64,000 nucleotides of DNA from Pseudoalteromonas sp. T1lg88 (GTDB lineage: Bacteria; Pseudomonadota; Gammaproteobacteria; Enterobacterales; Alteromonadaceae), in contig NZ_PQCF01000006.1 in the NCBI RefSeq assembly GCF_002964765.1, forward strand, positions 231,757-295,756, read 5' to 3'. The notes beneath the pieces were generated by a model, which saw only the letters and a program-made list of their open reading frames with translations, searched no databases and was not told the DNA's origin. Below, piece after piece: positions 9,418-18,899 of the stretch. The position numbers were made by a program, and so were the translations under genes. Each line of letters starts with the position of its first letter. Position 1 is the first letter of the stretch.

Positions 9418-10524
9418 ATGCAAACATATTTAGTCGGTGGCGCGGTACGCGACCAGTTATTAGGGCGAGTCATCAAAGAGCGCGACTACGTGGTGGTGGG
9501 CGCGACTATAGAAGAAATGAAGCGACTTGGTTACACCCAGGTTGGCAAGGATTTCCCGGTATTTTTGCATCCACGCAGCAAGGAAGAATACGCCCTGGCG
9601 CGTACCGAGCGCAAACAAGGCCAGGGTTACACCGGCTTTATTTGCGACTTTAATCCGGATATTACCCTAGAGCAGGATTTAGAACGCCGCGACCTGACCG
9701 TCAACGCCATAGCCCAAGGTGAAGATGGCCAGCTTATCGACCCTTTTTGTGGCCAGGACGATATTGAAAAACGTTTGTTGCGCCATGTTAGCACCGCCTT
9801 TAGCGAAGACCCTTTGCGGGTATTACGCGTAGCCCGCTTCCGCGCCCGCTATCACTATCTCGGCTTTCATATAGCCGAAGAAACTCTGGCCCTGATGCGC
9901 GACATAGCCCATAGCGGTGAGCTTCAGGCACTGACCCCGGAACGTGTTTGGATGGAATGGCAAAAGGCTCTGGATGACGGTTATATTCATATCTTTATCG
10001 ATGCTCTGGCTAAGTGCGATGCCCTGAGCGTACTCTGCCCCGAATTAGCAAACATATGGGCGAATGAAAAGCAGGGCCTGGAAGCGAAAATCGACTATGG
10101 CCGCAGCCATGATCACACCCCACCTTGTCAGTTTGCACAGGTGATGCAAGCGCTCGATACCAAGGCGCGCCAGACGTTTTATCAGCACTACCGGGTGCCA
10201 AAGCAATATATGGAGATCAGCGAAGCGCTGGCCAAGCATGGTGCCCTGCTCAGCCAAGAGAACTGGCAGGCCAAGGAACTGGTGACGCTTTTTAATGAGT
10301 TGGATATTTGGCGTCGCCCACAACGACTGGACGATTTGGTACAGGCGTATACGTGCGCCCAGCTCGGTGATTTTAGCCGCCACGCCCTATTGCTTAAGGC
10401 TGCCGAGGCGGCGCAACAGGTGAACGCGCAAACCTATATTGGTCAGGGTATAGAAGGGGCTGCCATTAAAACGGCACTGGCCCAGGGGCGACTTGAAGCT
10501 ATTGAAAATGTCTTGGCCCCATAA
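9418..10524 (+). CDS. cca: CCA-adding tRNA nucleotidyltransferase without HD domain
   Basis: A 368-residue protein from MQTYLVGGAVRDQLLG, the canonical class II opening with the nucleotidyltransferase G-G-x-V-R-D motif. The RDYVVVG catalytic region, EEYALARTERK and the ERRDLTVNAIA motif follow, and the RxxR-type nucleotide-recognition segment (DPLRVLRVARFRARY) is present. It adds or repairs the 3' CCA of tRNAs. E. coli Cca is 412 residues and carries a C-terminal HD phosphohydrolase domain. Here the H...HD motif is missing and the region after about 215 is shorter (YGRSHDHTPPCQFAQ). A longer start at 9370 was rejected because the conserved N-terminus begins at 9418. Confidence 0.95.
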   Translation: MQTYLVGGAVRDQLLGRVIKERDYVVVGATIEEMKRLGYTQVGKDFPVFLHPRSKEEYALARTERKQGQGYTGFICDFNPDITLEQDLERRDLTVNAIAQGEDGQLIDPFCGQDDIEKRLLRHVSTAFSEDPLRVLRVARFRARYHYLGFHIAEETLALMRDIAHSGELQALTPERVWMEWQKALDDGYIHIFIDALAKCDALSVLCPELANIWANEKQGLEAKIDYGRSHDHTPPCQFAQVMQALDTKARQTFYQHYRVPKQYMEISEALAKHGALLSQENWQAKELVTLFNELDIWRRPQRLDDLVQAYTCAQLGDFSRHALLLKAAEAAQQVNAQTYIGQGIEGAAIKTALAQGRLEAIENVLAP

Positions 10525-10541
10525 AAGTAGGGGCCAAGTTT
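10513..10541 (+). terminator. Terminator overlapping the cca stop codon
   Basis: TTGGCCCC-N9-GGGGCCAA stem, with the TAA stop of cca in the loop, followed by GTTTATTT. The T tract is imperfect, so termination may be partial. Confidence 0.6.
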
Positions 10542-10579
10542 ATTTCTCACTTTACGAGAAGATAAGAGAAAAGCGCGGG

Positions 10580-11383
10580 CTATTGATAAAGCAAAAACGC
10601 CAGTAAGCCGAAGCCCAGAAGTAAGCGGTAAATCACAAAGGGGAACATGCCCATGCGCTCGATAAACTTAAGGAATAAGAAGATACAGGCATAAGCGGCC
10701 ATAAAGGATAAACCGGCGCCAAGGATCAGAGCTTGCCAGTCTACCGCTTGCTCACCCGTGGCCAGCTCTATAGTTTTAATAAGCCCCATGCCGCCAATCA
10801 CAGGCACAGACAGCAAAAACGAAAAACGCGCCGCACTTTCCTTAGTCAAACCTAAAAATAAACCTGCCGTCATGGTGATACCCGAACGTGAAGTACCGGG
10901 AATAAGCGCAACGGCCTGGGCACAGCCGATCAGCAAGGCCGATTTCCAATTCAATTGATAGATGTTCTTTGTTTGTTTGGCCTTAATATCCGCCAGCCAG
11001 AGCACTAGGCCAAAAAAGATGGTGGTAATGGCGATCACTATGGCCGCGCGTAGATGCTGCTCAATCAGATCTTCAAAGAGCTTGCCGGCCAGGCCTGCAG
11101 GAATGGTTGCCAATAAGATATACCAGCCCAGTTTGCTGTCGTCGGTGGCGCCCTGAGAACAGAAGGATTTAAACCAGGCAACTAGGATATCGCCTATTTC
11201 CCTGCGAAAATAAATCATCACCGCCATTAAGGAGCCGACATGCACGGCCACATCAAAGGCCAGACCCTGATCCTGCCAGCCCAACAGCTGCGAAGGTAAA
11301 ATCAGGTGGGCGGAGCTCGAAATGGGGAGAAACTCTGTCAGTCCTTGAATCACTGCCAATACAACAATAGCGAGAATACTCAT
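10580..11383 (-). CDS. uppP: Undecaprenyl-diphosphate phosphatase
   Basis: A 267-residue polytopic membrane protein (BacA). It recycles undecaprenyl pyrophosphate to the monophosphate carrier for peptidoglycan and surface polysaccharides. The two signature regions are visible: QGLTEFLPISSSAHL near the N-terminus and PGTSRSGITMTAGLFLGL around 165-182, with several membrane helices. ATG 11383 shares an ATGA overlap with the folK stop, which supports this start over the frame extension to 11401 and suggests translational coupling. In E. coli uppP also sits between cca and folB; folK is an added member here. Confidence 0.96.
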   Translation of the reverse strand: MSILAIVVLAVIQGLTEFLPISSSAHLILPSQLLGWQDQGLAFDVAVHVGSLMAVMIYFRREIGDILVAWFKSFCSQGATDDSKLGWYILLATIPAGLAGKLFEDLIEQHLRAAIVIAITTIFFGLVLWLADIKAKQTKNIYQLNWKSALLIGCAQAVALIPGTSRSGITMTAGLFLGLTKESAARFSFLLSVPVIGGMGLIKTIELATGEQAVDWQALILGAGLSFMAAYACIFLFLKFIERMGMFPFVIYRLLLGFGLLAFLLYQ

Positions 11384-11862
11384 TCGATAGTGACCTTCCA
11401 TAGGTTTTGTTTTGATTTATCATAATCTTGCCAGAGTGTCGCAATGGTGGTTTGAGTAACCGGGTGCACCAGCTCTGGGGCCAGTTCAAACAAGGGCCAG
11501 AGCACAAAGGCATTTTTGGTGATCTCATCACGGGGCAACTGCGCCGGAGAGTCACAGATCACGTCATCATAAAACAACAGATCCAGATCCAATGTACGGG
11601 GGCTAAACTTTTTATCGTCGGGGGTGCGGCCGTTATCACGCTCAATCTGCTTGAGCAGGCTACAGACCTGAGCCAGGCTCATATCTGTGTCGGCCCCAGC
11701 CACAGAATTATAAAAATTACTGCCGTTAAAACCCACGGCTTCGCTTTCATACACATTGGAGTGTTGCAGTACGCCGAAATGTTGGCGCAGCGCACTTAAC
11801 CCATTCAGAAGGTTTTCGCGCTTATTGATATTGGAGCCTAGGCTAATATAAATGCGAGCCAT
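11380..11862 (-). CDS. folK: HPPK, 6-hydroxymethyldihydropterin pyrophosphokinase
   Basis: A 160-residue enzyme of folate synthesis that transfers pyrophosphate from ATP to 6-hydroxymethyl-dihydropterin. The start IYISLGSNI matches HPPK. The conserved FYNSVAGADT, the R-x-x-x-x-KFSPRTLDLDLLFYDD signature (Mg-binding D-x-D) and LPRDEITKNAFVLWPL are all present. It lies 2 nt after folB, the previous step, and overlaps uppP by 4 nt. This could be the only folK or a second copy; the usual panC-linked folK would be elsewhere in the genome. Confidence 0.95.
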   Translation of the reverse strand: MARIYISLGSNINKRENLLNGLSALRQHFGVLQHSNVYESEAVGFNGSNFYNSVAGADTDMSLAQVCSLLKQIERDNGRTPDDKKFSPRTLDLDLLFYDDVICDSPAQLPRDEITKNAFVLWPLFELAPELVHPVTQTTIATLWQDYDKSKQNLWKVTIE

Positions 11863-11864
11863 AA

Positions 11865-12218
11865 CTAGTTTTTACTACGTACGATTTTAACGCCAACGGT
11901 TTGCGCCGCAGGCACCGCAGCGGGCTTGCTGACGGTAATGGCCACCTTGGGCGTGTTGAATTCATTAAGAATAAGCGCCGCCAATTGCTCTACCAGAGTC
12001 TCCAGCAATTCCACCGGTTTTGCCAAGCAATGCTCGGTGACGCGCTGACTGACCAAGGCATAGTCTATAGTATAAGAGAGATCGTCACTCTGGGCGGCCT
12101 GGCGTAAATCGCAGTCCATTTCGATATCGAAATAAAGGCTTTGTTTACTTTCTTTCTCAAAGTCGTACACTCCAATAATGGTGTCCACTCTAAGCTGTGA
12201 TATATAGACTTTGTCCAT
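11865..12218 (-). CDS. folB: Dihydroneopterin aldolase
   Basis: A 117-residue enzyme from MDKVYISQLRVDTIIGVYDFE, the normal FolB start with the conserved G-V/I-x-x-x-E segment. GGAG lies upstream of ATG 12218, so the frame extension to 12254 is not used. DYALVSQRV, LLETLVEQLA and the V-x-V-x-K-P strand near the end are as in the family. It converts dihydroneopterin to 6-hydroxymethyl-dihydropterin, directly feeding the adjacent HPPK. It is the first gene of the folB-folK-uppP operon and is divergent from plsY. Confidence 0.95.
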   Translation of the reverse strand: MDKVYISQLRVDTIIGVYDFEKESKQSLYFDIEMDCDLRQAAQSDDLSYTIDYALVSQRVTEHCLAKPVELLETLVEQLAALILNEFNTPKVAITVSKPAAVPAAQTVGVKIVRSKN

Positions 12219-12390
12219 GTTTGAAGCTCCAATGTCAGCTGGTCGGATACCCAAAAAGGATTAGAATAAGTACCCTGACCTGGCGTAACCGCGATTTACC
12301 TCGCTGCGCCCGGCATGAAATAGCTCGGCGCACACTCATAATGAGCGGCGATAATAGCTTAAAACGTACAATTAAAAAATAAGGATGACA

Positions 12391-13002
12391 GTGTTAGCGG
12401 CGTTAATGTGCATTTTTGCCTACCTTCTCGGTTCGGTCTCTTCGGCAGTACTGATCTGCCACCTTTTTGCGCTGCCCGATCCTCGCCAAGCCGGCTCGAA
12501 AAACCCCGGCGCCACCAACGTCTTGCGCATTGGCGGTAAGCTTCCCGCGATCCTGGTACTAGTATTCGATATTCTCAAAGGCACGATCCCGGTCTGGAGC
12601 GCCTATTTTATGGGCATAGATCCTATTCACCTGGGACTGGTCGCCGTGGCCGCCTGCTTAGGGCATATCTATCCGCTGTTTTTCGGTTTTAAGGGCGGCA
12701 AGGCCGTGGCCACAGCCTTTGGCGCCTTATTACCCATAGGTTTATCCCTTGGCGGCTTGCTGATCCTCACCTGGGCCTGCGTTGTCGCCCTGACCCGCTA
12801 TTCATCCCTGGCCGCCTTGGTAACCGTTTCCCTGGCTCCCTTGTATACTTGGTGGATCAAGCCCTTGTACACTGAGCCAGTGCTGTTTTTAACCGTGCTG
12901 ATCATCTTTCGCCATCGCACCAACATGGTACGCTTGCTCAAGGGCAAAGAGCCTAAGGTAGGGAAAAAGAGAGAAAAAGAAGAGGTAGCGCCAGAGAAAT
13001 AA
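12391..13002 (+). CDS. plsY: Glycerol-3-phosphate acyltransferase PlsY
   Basis: A 203-residue inner-membrane enzyme using acyl-phosphate to acylate glycerol-3-phosphate, the first step of phospholipid synthesis. Conserved blocks are [54 protein letters not shown] and the final [15 protein letters not shown] 12391 has AAGGA five bases upstream; ATG 12385 lies inside that ribosome site and is less likely. The C-terminus is a charged Lys/Glu tail. The gene converges on tsaD with only 21 nt between the stops. Confidence 0.95.
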   Translation: MLAALMCIFAYLLGSVSSAVLICHLFALPDPRQAGSKNPGATNVLRIGGKLPAILVLVFDILKGTIPVWSAYFMGIDPIHLGLVAVAACLGHIYPLFFGFKGGKAVATAFGALLPIGLSLGGLLILTWACVVALTRYSSLAALVTVSLAPLYTWWIKPLYTEPVLFLTVLIIFRHRTNMVRLLKGKEPKVGKKREKEEVAPEK

Positions 13003-13023
13003 TCGCCGGCGCTTTAGGACCTA

Positions 13024-14040
13024 CTAGCGAATGCTAGGCAAGGTATCTATAGACCAGCGAGGCTGAACTCGGGTATCCAAGGTAGCCGTTTGCCCCGCCT
13101 TAAGACGCTGCATACCCGCATAAGCGATCATCGCGCCGTTATCCGTACAAAATGCCGGACGCGGATAAAATACTTCACCCTGCATGCCCTGCATCACCTG
13201 CTCTAATTGCTCACGCAAATAGGTATTGGCACTTACACCACCGGCAATAACCAAACGCTTGATACCGGTTTCCTTAAGCGCACGCTTACACTTGATAGCC
13301 AGGGTGTCGATCACCGCGGTTTGGAAAGCATGGGCAATGTCCGCCTTGGTTTGCAGATCGTCGCCTTCACTGCGAATGGTGTTGGCGGCAAAGGTTTTCA
13401 AGCCACTGAAGCTAAAGTCCAGACCCGGTCTGTCGGTCATGGGACGGGGAAACTTAAAGCGATTCGGGGTGCCCTGCTCGGCCAGTTTCGCCAACAAAGG
13501 GCCACCTGGGTAATCCAGGCCCAGTAATTTAGCGGTTTTATCGAAGGCCTCACCGGCGGCGTCATCCACCGACTCACCTAATACTTCGTACTCGCCAATG
13601 GCGCTTACCTTGACCAACAAGGTATGACCGCCAGAAACCAGCAAGGCCACGAATGGAAATTCGGGTACCTTTTCTTCCAGCATAGGCGCAAGCAAGTGAC
13701 CTTCCATATGGTGTACGGCCACGGTGGGCAGCTTCCAGCCATAAGCCAGGGATCGGGCGATCGACGATCCTACCAATAATGCACCCACCAAGCCGGGGCC
13801 AGCGGTATAGGCCACACCATCGAGATCCTCTGGGCCACAGTTCGCCTCGGCAAAGGCCGCTTCAATCAGGGGCAGAGTCTTACGCACATGATCTCGCGAC
13901 GCCAGCTCAGGCACCACACCACCGTAGTCGGCGTGCATTTTTACTTGGCTATAGAGTTGGTGGGCCAACAAACCTTGTTCGTCATCATAGATGGCGATCC
14001 CTGTCTCGTCACAGGATGATTCAATCCCCAAAATGCGCAA
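13024..14040 (-). CDS. tsaD: tRNA t6A37 threonylcarbamoyltransferase
   Basis: A 338-residue protein transferring threonylcarbamoyl to A37 of ANN-decoding tRNAs with TsaB/TsaE. The conserved start [18 protein letters not shown] is preceded by TTG at 14040, which has GGAG seven bases upstream. The length then equals E. coli TsaD (337), so TTG is the best start and the 14-residue ATG extension is rejected. Metal ligands lie in HHMEGHL; the nucleotide-binding [11 protein letters not shown] and the later [12 protein letters not shown] are present. It is divergent from rpsU, as in E. coli. Confidence 0.96.
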   Translation of the reverse strand: MRILGIESSCDETGIAIYDDEQGLLAHQLYSQVKMHADYGGVVPELASRDHVRKTLPLIEAAFAEANCGPEDLDGVAYTAGPGLVGALLVGSSIARSLAYGWKLPTVAVHHMEGHLLAPMLEEKVPEFPFVALLVSGGHTLLVKVSAIGEYEVLGESVDDAAGEAFDKTAKLLGLDYPGGPLLAKLAEQGTPNRFKFPRPMTDRPGLDFSFSGLKTFAANTIRSEGDDLQTKADIAHAFQTAVIDTLAIKCKRALKETGIKRLVIAGGVSANTYLREQLEQVMQGMQGEVFYPRPAFCTDNGAMIAYAGMQRLKAGQTATLDTRVQPRWSIDTLPSIR

Positions 14041-14128
14041 TGTCTGTCTCCTCGCAGGGCGATGTGGCTGATAAGGCCGCATATTCTACTCCCTTGCTGC
14101 AATTTTACCAGTATTGTGATATTTATTC

Positions 14129-14158
14129 TTTACACACCGGGGTAACTCGGATTACAAT
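14129..14158 (+). promoter_or_regulatory. Candidate sigma70 promoter for rpsU operon
   Basis: TTTACA at 14129-14134 and TACAAT at 14153-14158 with 18 bases between them, about 75 bases before the rpsU start. This is a reasonable match to the consensus. Confidence 0.5.
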
Positions 14159-14236
14159 GCCGCACCATTTTTGAACCACATGATCATTATTTGATCGAAT
14201 GAGTGCAGCTCATTAAGTTAGGTAGGTGAGATTTTA

Positions 14237-14452
14237 ATGCCAGTAATTAAAGTAAGAGAAAACGAGCCGTTTGACGTAGCCCTACGCCGCTTCAAGCGTT
14301 CATGTGAAAAAGCAGGTATCCTTTCAGAAGTTCGTCGTCGCGAGCACTATGAAAAGCCAACCGCTGCGCGTAAGCGTAAAAAAGCGGCTGCTGTTAAGCG
14401 TCACATGAAAAAGCTTTCTCGCGAAAACGCACGTCGCGTTAAATTATACTAA
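14237..14452 (+). CDS. rpsU: 30S ribosomal protein S21
   Basis: A 71-residue basic protein with the full bacterial S21 sequence ([20 protein letters not shown], an internal [12 protein letters not shown], and the Lys/Arg-rich end). It helps 30S subunits select Shine-Dalgarno sites. It heads the macromolecular-synthesis operon rpsU-yqeY-dnaG, with rpoD downstream. The region upstream toward tsaD holds a plausible sigma70 promoter. Confidence 0.98.
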   Translation: MPVIKVRENEPFDVALRRFKRSCEKAGILSEVRRREHYEKPTAARKRKKAAAVKRHMKKLSRENARRVKLY

Positions 14453-14473
14453 TCACTGTCCGGTCTTGTTGTC

Positions 14474-14920
14474 ATGAGTCTATTAGATTCGTTAAAAGAT
14501 GCACAAAAAGACGCGATGCGTGCCAAGGACAAATTACGCCTTGGTGCTATTCGTTCAGTACTCGCTGCAGTTAAACAGCGTGAGATCGACGAGCAAATCA
14601 CGTTAAACGAAGCCGATATTACGTCGGTTGTAGTTAAACTAGTGAAGCAACGCCGCGATTCTTATACTCAGTATAAGGATGCCGGTCGTGACGATCTTGC
14701 CGATGTAGAAGCAGCGGAAATGAGTGTTTTGGAAGAGTTTCTACCAAAGCAGCTGAGCGAAGATGAAATCAGTCAACTGATTGATAAAGCCATCGCCGAT
14801 ACTGGTGCACAAGGCATGCAGGACATGGGTAAAGTGATGGGCGTAATTAAGAGTCAAGCTGAAGGCCGTGCCGATATGGGCAAACTCTCAGGCCTTATTA
14901 AACAGCGTCTTAACGCCTAA
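14474..14920 (+). CDS. yqeY: GatB/YqeY-domain protein
   Basis: A 148-residue helical protein with the YqeY signature: MRAKDKLRLGAIRSVLAAVK, VVKLVKQRRDSYTQYKDAGR, EEFLPKQLSEDEI, and the tail-domain GxxxGxxM motifs (MGKVMGVIKSQAEGRADMGK). The C-terminal part resembles the tRNA-sensing tail of GatB. It sits 21 nt after rpsU, between rpsU and dnaG, a position that is absent in E. coli but common in other gammaproteobacteria. The function is unproven; a link to tRNA amidation is inferred from domain similarity only. Confidence 0.93.
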   Translation: MSLLDSLKDAQKDAMRAKDKLRLGAIRSVLAAVKQREIDEQITLNEADITSVVVKLVKQRRDSYTQYKDAGRDDLADVEAAEMSVLEEFLPKQLSEDEISQLIDKAIADTGAQGMQDMGKVMGVIKSQAEGRADMGKLSGLIKQRLNA

Positions 14921-14941
14921 GTCGCGAAAGCAAATTCAAGC

Positions 14942-14964
14942 AAACCGAGCCTAGTGCTCGGTTT
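14942..14964 (+). terminator. Weak terminator or attenuator before dnaG
   Basis: AAACCGAGC-CTAGT-GCTCGGTTT stem of nine pairs, followed by CTTCGTTTTT. The interrupted T tract suggests partial termination between yqeY and dnaG, as occurs between rpsU and dnaG in E. coli. Confidence 0.55.
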
Positions 14965-15068
14965 CTTCGTTTTTAGAGTCTGTAAAAATCAAGGCGTAAA
15001 TTTATAACCCCTTTTCCCATCGCCCTTGATATACTAGTGTGATTCTCTTTTCTTCTTAGGTGTTGCGA

Positions 15069-16841
15069 ATGGCAGGTAAGATCCCCCGACAATTTATCGA
15101 CGATCTTTTAGCGCGTACCGACATAGTCGAGTTGATCGACTCGCGCGTAAACCTGAAAAAAGCAGGCAAGGATTACCAGGCTTGCTGCCCATTTCACAAT
15201 GAAAAGAGCCCATCCTTCACCGTTTCTCAGGATAAACAGTTTTATCACTGCTTTGGCTGCGGTGCCAACGGCAACGCCATCAGCTTTGTAATGGAGTACG
15301 ACAAACTCGACTTTGTTGACGCCATCGAAGAGCTGGCCAGCCTGTTGCACCTGGAAGTTCCCAGAGAGCAAGGCAACCCCAACCAAAGCGATCGTCCGCC
15401 GGTCTCCCAGGAGCAAAAGCGATCCGACTACGATTTAATGGAGCAAACCGCGCGCTATTATCAGCAGCAATTGCGCCATCATGCCAATGCCCAGCTGGTG
15501 ATTGACTACCTTAAAGGCCGAGGCTTAAGCGGACAAACGGTAAAAGACTTCGGTATCGGCTATGCACCCAGCGAATGGGAAGCCCTGTGCCAAACCTTGG
15601 GGAAAAACCCGAAACAAAAGCAACAGCTGATCGAGCTCAAGCTGGCAACGCAAAAAGACAATGGTCGCACCTTTGATTTCTTTCGCGATCGTCTTATGTT
15701 TCCTATTCGCGATCGTCGTGGTCGTGTTATCGCCTTCGGCGGACGCATTATGGGCCAGGACGATAATGGTCCTAAATACCTGAACTCGCCGGAAACCAGA
15801 ATCTTCCATAAGGGCTTTGAGTTATATGGCTTTTATGAAGCCAAACAGGCCCATAAAAAGCTTGAGCAACTACTGATTGTTGAAGGCTATATGGATGTAG
15901 TGGCGCTGGCGGAGCATGATATTAAATACGCGGTAGCGGCCCTAGGTACGGCGACCACCAACGAACATATGCAGATGCTGCTACGGGCAACCGACAAGGT
16001 CGTGTGTTGCTACGATGGCGACCGCGCCGGTCGCGATGCCGCCTGGCGAGCCTTAGAAAATGCCCTGCCCCATTTAAAAGACGGTAAGGCACTGAAGTTT
16101 GTATTTCTGCCCGATGGCGAAGACCCGGATTCCTTGGTGCAGCAAGAAGGCAAGGCCGCGTTTGAACAACGCCTGGTCGATGCCAGAGATTTTAGCGACG
16201 TCTTCTTTAGCCGTTTGAGTGACGACATTGATCTTACTCAGGATGCCGGCAAAGCCAAACTGCTGAGCCTGGCTCTGCCTCTGATTGAGAAGATCCCCAG
16301 CGAATTCTATCAGGAAAACCTGCTGGAGCGTCTGGCCCGCTTTATCGGTCGCACCCGAGAGCAACTTAATGCCAAGCTTAAAACTCCGCGCCAACAGCAC
16401 AGGGTGGCAAGCCAATTTAAGATGACGCCAATGCGCACCGCCATCGCCCTTATGCTGCAGCACCCGCAACTGGCGGCCAGCGTTGACTATATGCCAGAGC
16501 TGGCCAGCCTCGGCCTGCCCGGTCTGGAATTATTTTTGACCATACAAAAGCATTGTCTCGATAACCCAGGAGCGCGCACCGCGCACCTGCTGGAACACTA
16601 CCGCGATCGCCCGGAATACGGCGCTTTGACCAAGCTAGCCGCCTGGCCTCACCAAATAAACGATGAGGTGTTGGAACCTCATTTCCAACAAACGGTCAAA
16701 TTCATTGAAGATCAGTGTTTAAATCACCGTTTAGAGTCCTTATTAATAAAGGACAAGACTCAAGGTCTAAGCGTGACAGAGCGGCGTGAATACGCCCTGC
16801 TGACTCAAGCACTTAAAGGCAGTGAAGTGCTCGAAAGCTAG
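15069..16841 (+). CDS. dnaG: DNA primase
   Basis: A 590-residue primase that makes RNA primers at the fork. The CHC2 zinc domain has Cys40, His43, Cys61 and Cys64 (CCPFHNEKSPSF, YHCFGCGANG). The catalytic core has MFPIRDRRGRVIAFGGR and the Toprim motif LLIVEGYMDVVAL, followed by CCYDGDRAGRDAAW. The C-terminal domain, which binds DnaB, is more divergent. ATG 15069 (MAGKIPRQF) matches the E. coli start; the frame opens three codons earlier at TTG 15060, which is not supported. Confidence 0.98.
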   Translation: MAGKIPRQFIDDLLARTDIVELIDSRVNLKKAGKDYQACCPFHNEKSPSFTVSQDKQFYHCFGCGANGNAISFVMEYDKLDFVDAIEELASLLHLEVPREQGNPNQSDRPPVSQEQKRSDYDLMEQTARYYQQQLRHHANAQLVIDYLKGRGLSGQTVKDFGIGYAPSEWEALCQTLGKNPKQKQQLIELKLATQKDNGRTFDFFRDRLMFPIRDRRGRVIAFGGRIMGQDDNGPKYLNSPETRIFHKGFELYGFYEAKQAHKKLEQLLIVEGYMDVVALAEHDIKYAVAALGTATTNEHMQMLLRATDKVVCCYDGDRAGRDAAWRALENALPHLKDGKALKFVFLPDGEDPDSLVQQEGKAAFEQRLVDARDFSDVFFSRLSDDIDLTQDAGKAKLLSLALPLIEKIPSEFYQENLLERLARFIGRTREQLNAKLKTPRQQHRVASQFKMTPMRTAIALMLQHPQLAASVDYMPELASLGLPGLELFLTIQKHCLDNPGARTAHLLEHYRDRPEYGALTKLAAWPHQINDEVLEPHFQQTVKFIEDQCLNHRLESLLIKDKTQGLSVTERREYALLTQALKGSEVLES

Positions 16842-16965
16842 CCAGAAATTTCACGGTCTGTTATACTACGCTATTCACCGCGTCAAACCGGCTTGGGGCA
16901 CCCAGCTTAGGTACTTAAGCTGACGCCTGTTGTATTAATTTATCAGGGTGGAAGAGCAAATCTCT

Positions 16966-18813
16966 ATGGATCCAACTCCTCAGTCACAACTAAAACTTCT
17001 GATTCAGAAAGGTAAAGAGCAAGGTTATCTGACATTCGCTGAAGTGAATGATCACCTTCCACAAGACATCATAGATTCGGATCAGGTCGAAGATATCATT
17101 AGCATGATCAATGACATGGGTATCAAGGTTTGCGAAAGCGCACCAGATGCTGATGAATTGATGATGGCCGAGACCACCACCGATGAGGATGCGGCAGAAG
17201 CTGCCGCTGCGGCACTTGCCACCGTAGAAAAAGAAATCGGCCGTACCACGGATCCGGTGCGCATGTATATGCGCGAAATGGGCACAGTCGAGCTTTTAAC
17301 GCGCGAAGGTGAGATCGATATCGCCAAGCGTATCGAAGAAGGTATCAACCAGGTACAGATTTCTGTAGCCGAATATCCGGAAGCCATTTCTCACCTGCTT
17401 GAGCAATGGGATATGTTCGAAGCGGAAGAGATCCGCCTGAGCGACATTATTACCGGCTTTTTCGATCCTAACGAAGAAGATACACAGATCTCAGCCACCC
17501 ATATCGGTTCAGAACTAAGTGACGATGACTTAGATGACGAAGACGACGATGGCGATGACAGCGACGACGATAGCTCGGAAGAAGAAACGGATAACGGTCC
17601 AGATCCGGAAGAAGCACGTATCCACTTCGAAAATCTACGTACCCTGTACAACGGTGCTCGTGTAATTTTCGAAGAAAAAGGTCGCTCACACCCGGATGCG
17701 AAAGCAGCTATTGTTGAGATCGGTGAGCTATTCCGCACCTTTAAACTAGTGCCTAAGCAATTCGACCGCATGGTTAATAACATGCGCGATATGATGGATA
17801 AAGTGCGTGTACAAGAGCGCATCATCATGAAGCAGGCGGTACAGGTTGCGAAGATGCCGAAGAAAACCTTCGTTAAGCACTTTGCTAACAATGAAACCGA
17901 CAGCGCCTGGCTAGACCTTGAAATCGCAGCCGGTGAAAACTACTCAACTATGCTGGCAGAATTGAAGCCAGAAATTGAGCGCTGCATCAATAAGCTTAAG
18001 CATATTGAGCAAAGCACAGGTTTATCAATCGAGCGTATTAAAGACATCAACCGTCGCATGAGTATCGGTGAAGCGAAAGCCCGCCGTGCCAAGAAAGAGA
18101 TGGTTGAAGCCAACTTACGTCTTGTAATTTCAATCGCCAAAAAATACACCAACCGTGGTCTGCAGTTCTTGGATCTAATCCAGGAAGGTAACATAGGTCT
18201 GATGAAGGCGGTTGATAAGTTTGAATACCGTCGTGGTTACAAGTTCTCGACTTACGCGACTTGGTGGATCCGTCAGGCTATCACGCGTTCAATCGCTGAC
18301 CAAGCCCGTACCATACGTATTCCGGTACACATGATTGAGACCATCAACAAGCTAAACCGTATTTCTCGCCAAATGTTGCAGGAAATGGGTCGTGAACCGA
18401 ATCCGGAAGAACTTGCCGAGCGCATGATGATGCCGGAAGACAAGATCCGCAAGGTACTGAAAATTGCCAAAGAGCCGATCTCGATGGAAACCCCAATCGG
18501 TGACGATGAAGATTCGCATCTTGGTGATTTCATTGAGGATACCACCATTGAATCGCCAATCGACTCGGCGACCATGGAAAGCCTCAAGGGTGCAACCCAT
18601 GAAGTGCTTGCTGGCCTAACTGCTCGTGAAGCGAAAGTACTACGTATGCGTTTTGGTATCGATATGAACACCGACCACACCTTGGAAGAGGTAGGTAAAC
18701 AGTTCGACGTAACCCGTGAGCGTATCCGTCAGATCGAAGCCAAGGCTCTGCGCAAATTGCGCCACCCTTCACGCTCTGATCTACTGAAAAGCTTCCTAGA
18801 CGCGAACAAATAA
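16966..18813 (+). CDS. rpoD: RNA polymerase sigma factor RpoD (sigma70)
   Basis: The 615-residue primary sigma factor. Region 1.1 is present ([19 protein letters not shown]). Region 1.2 follows ([11 protein letters not shown]). The long non-conserved region has a strongly acidic Asp/Glu/Ser run around residues 185-215. Region 2 holds [20 protein letters not shown] and [17 protein letters not shown]. Region 3 follows, and region 4 holds the [26 protein letters not shown] 16966 with GGAAGAG nine bases upstream matches the E. coli start; GTG 16948 is weaker. A TATACT box near 16862 may give an extra promoter, as in E. coli. Confidence 0.98.
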   Translation: MDPTPQSQLKLLIQKGKEQGYLTFAEVNDHLPQDIIDSDQVEDIISMINDMGIKVCESAPDADELMMAETTTDEDAAEAAAAALATVEKEIGRTTDPVRMYMREMGTVELLTREGEIDIAKRIEEGINQVQISVAEYPEAISHLLEQWDMFEAEEIRLSDIITGFFDPNEEDTQISATHIGSELSDDDLDDEDDDGDDSDDDSSEEETDNGPDPEEARIHFENLRTLYNGARVIFEEKGRSHPDAKAAIVEIGELFRTFKLVPKQFDRMVNNMRDMMDKVRVQERIIMKQAVQVAKMPKKTFVKHFANNETDSAWLDLEIAAGENYSTMLAELKPEIERCINKLKHIEQSTGLSIERIKDINRRMSIGEAKARRAKKEMVEANLRLVISIAKKYTNRGLQFLDLIQEGNIGLMKAVDKFEYRRGYKFSTYATWWIRQAITRSIADQARTIRIPVHMIETINKLNRISRQMLQEMGREPNPEELAERMMMPEDKIRKVLKIAKEPISMETPIGDDEDSHLGDFIEDTTIESPIDSATMESLKGATHEVLAGLTAREAKVLRMRFGIDMNTDHTLEEVGKQFDVTRERIRQIEAKALRKLRHPSRSDLLKSFLDANK

Positions 18814-18836
18814 CAGGCGTCTTATTAAAGCATTAC

Positions 18837-18860
18837 AAAGGCCGCTTTTTAGCGGCCTTT
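18837..18860 (+). terminator. Intrinsic terminator after rpoD
   Basis: AAAGGCCGCT-TTTT-AGCGGCCTTT, a ten-pair stem right after rpoD. The T tract is short but the stem is strong. Confidence 0.75.
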
Positions 18861-18899
18861 GCGTATCATTTACAATATTCATCCAACATGGGGACTAAC

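Noticed and set aside
9253..9423. 57-residue N-terminal extension of the ExeA-like protein
   Set aside because: The extension overlaps cca, and the family N-terminus starts at GTG 9252 with a good ribosome site.
11428..11799. 123-codon plus-strand frame over folK
   Set aside because: Antisense to a clear HPPK gene, with no independent support.
17391..17891. Long Ser-rich antisense frame inside rpoD
   Set aside because: It is a shadow of the acidic Asp/Glu region of RpoD, with no start signals of its own.
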